DNA of 64,000 nt, from NCBI RefSeq assembly GCF_907164915.1, contig NC_061862.1, forward strand, positions 83,996,846 to 84,060,845, given 5' to 3'. The notes beneath the pieces are model-generated. The model did no database searches. It worked only from the letters and a program-made list of their open reading frames with translations, and was not told the origin of the DNA. Positions 59,265 through 64,000 of this stretch are shown here, piece by piece. This stretch comes from Impatiens glandulifera. Taxonomy: Eukaryota > Streptophyta > Magnoliopsida > Ericales > Balsaminaceae. Position 1 is the first letter of the stretch. Each line of letters starts with the position of its first letter. Both the position numbers and the translations under genes were made by a program.

Positions 59265-59942
59265 GATTAAATTTTATGACTAATTAATAAAATAAAAGAT
59301 TTAAATACATATAATCTCTTTATTCTTAGCATAATATTTTTTTTTCTATTTTCCATTTTTTTAAATATTATTATTACTTATTACAACGTTTAATTAATTA
59401 ATTTATTATTCATATTATTTTATAATATTTGTCATATTTAATATATTTTTATTATATTAATAATATTTATATTATTATTTAATCTAAATATTTTTAAAAT
59501 TACTTTAGTTGAAGTTATCCAATATAATATTCATCCTTCTTTTGAGTCAAAGTAGGAGTAATGACTATATTTTATGATTTAATAAAATAAAAATAATTTT
59601 TTAGGTTAAATATATTTAATTTTTTTAAATACATATAGTTTTATTAGTTAAAAAAAGATGATCTCTATCTTTTGAGTACATGATTTTTTTTCTATTCCAA
59701 ATAATTTCACATGATAAAGTTTAATGTATTTAATAATATTTATTTTTAATCACAAAAGAAATAAATAATTTTTTTGAAATATTATTATAACATTAACATT
59801 CAATTAATTATTTATTATTTCCCATTATTTTTCAATATTTATCTTTATTCTCATTTTTGATATATTCATATTATATTAATAATTTATTATTATTATTAAC
59901 ATATGATATATAAATACTTACTATCTTAACATATTACCAAGG
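59265..59942. other. AT-rich intergenic DNA
   Basis: No coding or repeat signal apart from poly-T and AT-rich strings. Confidence 0.5.
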
Positions 59943-61352
59943 ATTTTCAAAAGGAAAGATGGAACCTCTAGTGCTGAAGGGACTAGATATAAAACACGAT
60001 TAATTGCAAAGGGATTCAGTCAAAAGGAAGGCATAGACTACAATGAGATATTCTCACCTGTAGTCCGACACACTTCTATTAGGGTACTACTAGCTATAGT
60101 AGCACATCAGGATCTAGAACTCGAGCAATTAGACGTGAAGACGACTTTCTTACATGGTGAGATTGAGGAGGATATACTAGTGAGTCATCCTGAAGGATTT
60201 CTTGTTCCTGGTAAGGAAACATATGTTTGTAGTCTAAAAAAGTCTTTGTATGGACTTAAACAGTCTCCTCGACAGTGGTATAAGCGGTTCGATAATTTCA
60301 TGATTGAACATGGTTACAATAGGAGTGCATATGATTGTTGTTTCTATCACAATAAAATCGGTGATGGTTCTTTGATTTATTTACTCTTGTATGTAGACGA
60401 CATGTTAATCGCAGTCAAGAAGATGTCGGAGATTCAAAAGCTGAAAGACCTTCTCAGTTCCGAGTTTGATATGAAAGATCTAGGTGAAGCACGAAAATTT
60501 TTGAGCATGGAAATAGTAAGAGATCGAGTTCAAAAGAAGCTATTTTTTCACAGAAGAGTTATATTTTGAAAATGTTGTCTCGTTTTGGGATGAGTACAAC
60601 AAAGGCTCTCAATACTCCTGCAGTTGTTACTGATCATTTGTCTGCATTCGCACCACAGTCTGAAACTGAGAAATTATATATGTCTCATGTACCGTATGCT
60701 AGTGTGGTGGGTAGTTTAATGTATGTAATGGTATGCACTAGACCTGATATTGGGTATTCAGTTAGTGTTATTAGTAGGTTTATGTCTCGACCTGGTAAGG
60801 AACACTAACAAGCGGTAAAGTGAATATTTCGTTATTTGAGAGGCACATCCGATGTTGGTCTCATTTATGGGAGTAATAATAAGTGTCTCGTAACTGGTTA
60901 TTCGGACTCAGATTATGCTACATATATCGATGGTAGAAGATCAATGACCGGTTATGTTTATACCCTTGGTGACTCCGTGGTTAGTTGGAAGGCAACATTA
61001 CAGTCGACTGTGACGTTGTCTACTACCGAGGTTGAGTATGACGCTAACTGAAGCAACCAAGGAGGGTATATGGTTGAAAGGATTAATTAGTGACCTTGGC
61101 ATCCATCATGACCAGGCAATTATTTTTTGTGATAGTTTAAGTGCTATTTGTTTGGCGAAAGATCAAGTGCATCATGATATAACCAAACAAATTGATGTTC
61201 GCTATCATTTTCTTCGTATTGAGAGGATAATCAAGTTGAAGAATATCAGCACACATCATAATCTTACTGACATGTTCACGAAGCCGCCGGTCCCACTAGC
61301 AAATTCACTCATTGTTTGGATTTTCTTGTTGGGTGATACTAAGGCAAGGTGA
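59943..61352 (+). pseudogene. Ty1/copia pol fragment (RT and RNase H), decayed
   Basis: The reading begins abruptly at 59943 in RT (IFKRKDGTSSAEGTRYKTRL, AKGFSQKEGIDYNEIFSPVV), then QLDVKTTFLHGEIEEDI, LYGLKQSPRQWYK and LLYVDDMLIA. After a frameshift near 60550 it continues KMLSRFGMS and VGSLMYVMVCTRPDIGY. Two stops follow GKEH (near 60805), then RNase H (TGYSDSDYA, STTEVEYDA). A frameshift near 61035 leads to FCDSLSAICLAKD, VRYHFLR and LTDMFTKPP. Protease, integrase, gag and LTRs are absent. The RT type (TFLHGEI, LYVDDMLIA) is Tnt1/Tork-like, unlike the Sirevirus type at 36600-50353. Confidence 0.85.
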
Positions 61353-62711
61353 AGATTTATAACGTTTTGCCTTTAGTATAAAATTAATAATTTCAGTTAC
61401 ATCACATTTATTCTACAGTTATGCTTATTAAGTTAGGTGTTTTACGTTTTATTTTTTTCTTCTGAATTTAGATAGCTGCAATCTTTATTTATTTGCGGTA
61501 ATTTTTTTTATCTTCATCTTTGATAATAAAAAATCTTTCTTCATTTGTTTTTTCCACACTTCATTGTTCATTATTTTTTTGCATTCGCACAACAATTTCT
61601 CATATTTAAATATTTAATATGTTTACATAAAAACATTAAATATATGATTTAAATGAATGTTTTAGTAAAATAAAATTTGTATTTCTTTTCTAATTTTTCA
61701 AATTTTGATTTGACTTGTCTAGATAATAAAATTCTCAAATAGAATGTGAATTTCTTGAAATTGTTTAAGTTCAATTTTCATTTAAAATGTTTTTATTGAT
61801 TTACATTTAACTTTAGATGATTTTCAGCATATTTATATGTGCAAAGTTCATCATATTTTAGAAATCAATTTCTGCTATGACAGTTTTTCCTATGTTTTTT
61901 TTTTTTTTTTTTTTTTACTGTTATCATATTAAAGTTAATATTTGGGATATATTAGAATAATTTATTTATTTTTAATTAAGGAGAACTAACATGAGAACTC
62001 ACACTAATAACTCATGCTTTCATCTAAAGCGCTTTAAGATATAATCGAACCCGTGATTTTAATTATAAAATTTTAAGCCGACTCTTACCATTAGAGTTTT
62101 TTATGGTGTATATTCAATTTAATAACTTAGGAAGAATTTGTTTGATTATCTAATTATCAATATAGGTTTTAAATTGAAATAAAAGTGTGTTTGAATTAAT
62201 AACTAAAATAAACATATGGTTTATTAATTAAGTGAACTTCAACAACTAGTTTAACACCTACAATTACTTCTATTAATTTATTAGAAAGTACTCTTAACAA
62301 TGCATTTTCTACATTAAATTCTAAAAGATTATTCTCAATTATAACAAAATAAAGGTATATTTTAATTTATTATAATTATATTTATACATTGAATTCTTAT
62401 ATTACAATATGTTCCATAATGATATTTTGATGTTGTTAAATAAAATAGAGTTTATATTATTTATATTTATCAAATAAGTTTGTAGAGTTATCTGATGATA
62501 ATATTCATATAAATAGAATTTATTATTTTTAGAGGTTACTAAACTTATTATTATATTAAGAACTTATATATGCTCGGTAAGAATTGAGGAAGACAAATGT
62601 TTAATTTTTTTATTTTTATATATTTTGGATATTTTGTTAAAGATGACATTAATATAAGAAATACTTAGGTTTATGGGCAATTAAATTGAAATAAAAAAAA
62701 AATCAATCATT

Positions 62712-62772
<61 letters not shown>

Positions 62773-63112
62773 ATTAGGTTTCCACCTTTTAATTTAATAG
62801 GGAGGGCTTTTTATTTAGATTTTTTTAATATATTATTATAAATAAAATATAATGATTTTGAAAAAAAAAAAAGAAATGACATGTATTATTATTTTGAAAA
62901 CATAATTCCACCTTATAAACGTTTGAAAAAACTATAATTCTAGAAAGAAAACAAATCTTAAAACTCTATAGCTATTTTCAATGTATTCTTTAGAATGAAA
63001 ATAAATATTCACTTATTTAAACTTTACAAAACAATAATACCATATTAGTAACTCGTTATTATGTATCACTTAAATGGTCATCTTTTATTCACTCAAATTA
63101 AACAACAACAAA
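61353..63112. other. AT-rich intergenic DNA
   Basis: Poly-T at about 61893-61916 and a (TA)n tract at 62714-62769. Nothing gene-like was found on either strand. Confidence 0.5.
62714..62769. repeat. (TA)n microsatellite
   Basis: About 28 uninterrupted AT/TA units. Confidence 0.95.
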
Positions 63113-63161
63113 ATTTATTTTCATAATTGGAAATTTTCTTGACAAAGTAACTTAGAACTAG

Positions 63162-63385
63162 CTAGCATGTTTCATATGGGCAATCCTCTATTGTATTACA
63201 TGGCTTGTCGAGACAGCATCTGAGTTTTGAGCCATACTTCCTACATATACAATAAAAAGTTAAAAGATATAGTAAATAAATTCACGAGTTCTATTTTTAT
63301 TTGTTGAAAAAAAATATATATTATCTTTGGAGAAGAAAATAAGAAAACAAACCAAGATAGAGGACATGAGATTGAAAAAAGTCAT
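63162..63385 (-). CDS. Candidate small secreted cysteine-rich peptide gene (two exons)
   Basis: On the minus strand a TATA box (63445-63438) precedes an ATG at 63385 by about 53 bases. The first exon encodes a clear signal peptide (MTFFNLMSSILVCFLIFFSK, to 63326). After a stop-containing, T-rich stretch ending TATATGTAG (63241), a second exon, 63240-63162, reads KYGSKLRCCLDKPC then NTIEDCPYETC and TAG. It has five cysteines in 17 residues (CC-x4-C-x6-C-x4-C). AATAAA follows at about 63118-63113. Small peptides with an exon-1 signal and a Cys-rich exon 2 are typical of defensin-like/NCR-like plant genes; I cannot name the family. No canonical GT donor sits in the right place after the signal peptide (the sequence is AAAGATAAT), so the gene may be broken or use a rare donor. 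Confidence 0.5.
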
Positions 63386-63437
63386 GATGTGTTAAATGAG
63401 CACAAAAGAATGAATTAGTAGAGTAACAAGGCTAGAC

Positions 63438-63445
63438 TATTTATA
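63438..63445 (-). promoter_or_regulatory. TATA box of the cysteine-rich peptide gene
   Basis: TATAAATA in AGTATAAATAGTC on the minus strand, about 53 bp upstream of the ATG, an ordinary plant spacing. Confidence 0.5.
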
Positions 63446-64000
63446 CTAAAAGAAAATAGAAATAAAGGGAAAGAAATGAGAATTTTGGCATTCAATTCTA
63501 AAATCCATCTAATCACAAACTAATATTCATATATTAAGTGTCAAAATTAATTTGGTAATATATTGCATTAATATGTTATTTTCAAAAGTATTGAATTATA
63601 ATTGGATTCCAAAATTTATTAGGTAATAATAATATAATATATATATATATATAAACTACGTGACTGTCGATCTGTTATAAACTGTTTATAAGTATATATA
63701 TATAAGTATATATTATATATATATATATAATTAAACAACGTGACTCAGTCGAATCCTCTGTTATGAAACTGTTTATAGAAACATAAGAATGATTTCGTAA
63801 AAGACAATTCGACGAACTATTAATGAGGTTCAATCCCATGTATTCGAAATGAAATTATTTTTGTCGGAATTTGTCAATTTTTTTTTTAATTATGTGTAAA
63901 TCTAACCATTCATCAACTTAGAAAAAAATAATAAGTACTGAATTATATAAATTAATGTATTTAATTTTAATTATATATTATATTTATAAAATTAAGAAAA
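63446..64000. other. AT-rich flank with a short diverged direct repeat
   Basis: AACTACGTGACTG..CTGTTATAAACTGTTTATA (about 63653) and AACAACGTGACTCAG..CTGTTATGAAACTGTTTATA (about 63734) form a diverged direct repeat separated by TA tracts. Nothing else is recognised. Confidence 0.5.

Noticed and set aside
57673..61352. One large Helitron spanning the arrays and the copia fragment
   Set aside because: Only a Helitron-like 5' end is visible. No 3' hairpin plus CTRR end was found before or after 61352.

Overview
The window looks like a plant nuclear chromosome, probably a eudicot. It is strongly AT-rich and gene-poor, its host genes have introns, and it is packed with plant-type transposable elements (Ty1/copia Sirevirus-like, Ty3/gypsy-like, hAT, mariner, PIF/Harbinger, Mutator and Helitron families). 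A 500-base run of N (14641-15140) marks an assembly gap.

Three host genes can be supported. (1) The last three exons of a cyclin-dependent-kinase inhibitor of the KRP/ICK family lie at 1-938 (+). (2) A complete four-exon gene for cytosolic ribosomal protein uL13 (RPL13A) lies at 27379-28836 (+), with a telo-box/site II promoter and a 5'-UTR GA tract. (3) A candidate small secreted cysteine-rich peptide gene lies at 63162-63385 (-). It has a TATA box, a signal-peptide exon and a Cys-rich exon, but no canonical splice donor.

Layout. 1-938 is the KRP 3' end. 939-7270 is AT-rich DNA with a nested stack of DNA transposons (2744-5656). 7275-12640 is a decayed LTR-retrotransposon-like mosaic that contains an 841-bp long inverted repeat (9266-10106). 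13677-14160 is a Mutator-type MITE. 15760-17665 is an AT-rich tandem array whose apparent single-copy form lies inverted at 24980-25560. 19056-20257, 24266-24944 and 25780-26166 are hAT derivatives. 27150-28836 is RPL13A. 29981-33555 holds a Helitron, a hAT MITE and a second, almost identical copy of 1.09 kb inserted with a 50-bp target duplication.

35347-52246 is a mariner-like element. Its transposase gene is split by a young, apparently intact 13.75-kb Ty1/copia (Sirevirus-type) element at 36600-50353. Besides gag and pol (offset by +1 frame) that element carries three extra ORFs whose N-terminal halves are related to one another, and each has its own TATA-like box shortly upstream. 52372-55250 is a decayed, pol-deleted relative on the minus strand. 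55290-56520 is a PIF/Harbinger transposase relic. 57937-59264 holds two unusual tandem arrays, one repeating an exon-like module with splice signals. 59943-61352 is a decayed copia RT/RNase H fragment. The rest is AT-rich intergenic DNA with microsatellites.

The most noteworthy system is the Sirevirus-type element with three tandem paralogous accessory ORFs and probable internal promoters. Next come the templated 1.09-kb insertion, the long hairpin locus downstream of a TATA box, and the cysteine-rich peptide gene. All statements come from reading the sequence by eye; no database search or alignment program was run.
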